A stretch of 64,000 nucleotides of DNA from Pachysolen tannophilus NRRL Y-2460 (Eukaryota > Ascomycota > Pichiomycetes > Alaninales > Pachysolenaceae), in contig KV454013.1 in assembly GCA_001661245.1 (NCBI GenBank), forward strand, positions 571,637 through 635,636, written 5' to 3'. The position numbers and the translations under genes were made by a program. A model generated the notes under the pieces. The model did not search any database, was not told the origin of the DNA, and saw only the letters and a list, made by a program, of their open reading frames with translations. The stretch's first letter is position 1; every line of letters begins with the position of its first letter. Of this stretch, positions 63,393 to 64,000 are shown piece after piece.

Positions 63393-64000
63393 ATGCTGCA
63401 ACAAACTGCTGATGATATAGAAGAATATAATGCATTGACATCAGTGTTGTAAGTTTTATACATAGGAGAAGGTTTAATTAACAATTGAAAACCCACTAAC
63501 TTTTTATTAATTAGATCATCTTTCTATGAGTATGGGAACTGGGCAAGACGTACATTTTTAATTCCAAGAAGGCTTAAATGGGAATCTTTATCAAGGGAAG
63601 AGCACGAATTATTACCGTGGTTTGAAGATCATTTAAATTATTTGGAAAATTGTATTTTACAAAACGAAATATTTACCAAGAATCTAGCTACAACTATTGC
63701 TGGCAATTGGCAAGTTTCTACTGATCCAACCAGTTGGCATAATTGTAAGGTGAGTGATTTAGATAAAGTGAAATCTGTTTTAAACCAATTTGTGAGAGAA
63801 TGGTCTGAAGAAGGAATTGAAGAAAGAGATGTTAGTTTTAATAAAATTTTAAAAGAGTGTGTACTGCTTTATCCTGATTTACAACAGAGACCAAATTTAA
63901 AAGTATTAGTTCCAGGTGCTGGGTTAGGAAGGTTAGTTTTTGAGTTTGTTAAATTGGGATTTCAAACTCAAGGGAACGAATTTTCATATCATATGCTTCT
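63393..64000 (+). CDS. N2227-family SAM methyltransferase (YNL092W / carnosine N-methyltransferase type), 5' part
   Basis: Exon 1 is 63393-63448 (18 codons plus two bases, MLQQTADDIEEYNALTSV). A 66-nt intron follows, with donor GTAAGT, branch CACTAAC and acceptor TTAG. Exon 2 runs from 63515 past the window edge. The join restores SVLSSFYEYGNWARRTFL, and the visible 180 residues include DPTSWHNCKVSDLDKVKSVL, LKECVLLYPDL and the SAM-binding loop VLVPGAGLGRL, followed by QGNEFSYHML. This matches the N2227 domain of yeast YNL092W and animal carnosine N-methyltransferase. The substrate in yeast is unproven. YNL091W (NST1) is its neighbour in S. cerevisiae (recalled). Codon 2 is CTG. Confidence 0.9.

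Overview
This is a stretch of a budding-yeast (Saccharomycotina) nuclear chromosome. The DNA is AT-rich, with long A/T homopolymers between genes. Introns are short and cluster near the 5' ends of genes, with GTAAGT/GTATGT-type donors and TACTAAC-like branch sites. One tRNA gene is flanked by a T-run, and there are three runs of N (assembly gaps). Four things point to a CTG-clade (Candida/Debaryomycetaceae-type) yeast rather than Saccharomyces: protein resemblance, a likely complex I subunit gene, a single FKH1/FKH2-type gene, and three in-frame CTG codons at family positions that normally carry Ser, Pro or another small or polar residue. If CTG is read as serine, every CTG-encoded residue I describe as Leu should be Ser.

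Layout. 1-4.4 kb: the 3' part of LAT1 (PDH E2), TOM7 (with a false second copy across a gap) and the FLX1 mitochondrial carrier. 4.7-28.8 kb: a synaptojanin (INP52/53), an unknown protein, YAF9, TFC7 (four exons), a Maf-family pyrophosphatase, NOP15, CYB5, a B-box/DUF2009-like protein, CEX1, DBP2 (with a ~1 kb intron), RPC19 and AZF1. 30-43 kb: an MFS transporter, the ASG1-like zinc-cluster factor, an FKH1/2-type forkhead factor and a NUP1-like FG nucleoporin. 43-54.5 kb: a DPP/LPP lipid phosphatase (with a short first exon I infer), a small probable complex I subunit, RTT106, RIO2, SSB-type Hsp70, a MER1-like KH protein, tRNA-Asn and a PTP1-like tyrosine phosphatase. 55-64 kb: RHO2, NST1, YVC1 and the start of a YNL092W-type N2227 methyltransferase.

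The genes are mostly housekeeping: ribosome biogenesis and translation (NOP15, DBP2, RPC19, RIO2, SSB, TFC7, CEX1), mitochondria (LAT1, TOM7, FLX1, the complex I candidate) and membrane/signalling (INP53, RHO2, YVC1, DPP). Gene order is the main large-scale signal. Three segments interleave genes that, from memory, lie on pairs of sister (ohnolog) regions in S. cerevisiae, so this window resembles the pre-duplication order. I saw no transposon, retroelement, CRISPR array or toxin cassette. The items most worth a second look are the MER1-like KH gene, the DBP2 intron, the two mismatches in the tRNA-Asn acceptor stem, the altered 3' end of PTP1, the paired Cbf1-type sites before NOP15, and the TOM7 assembly duplication.
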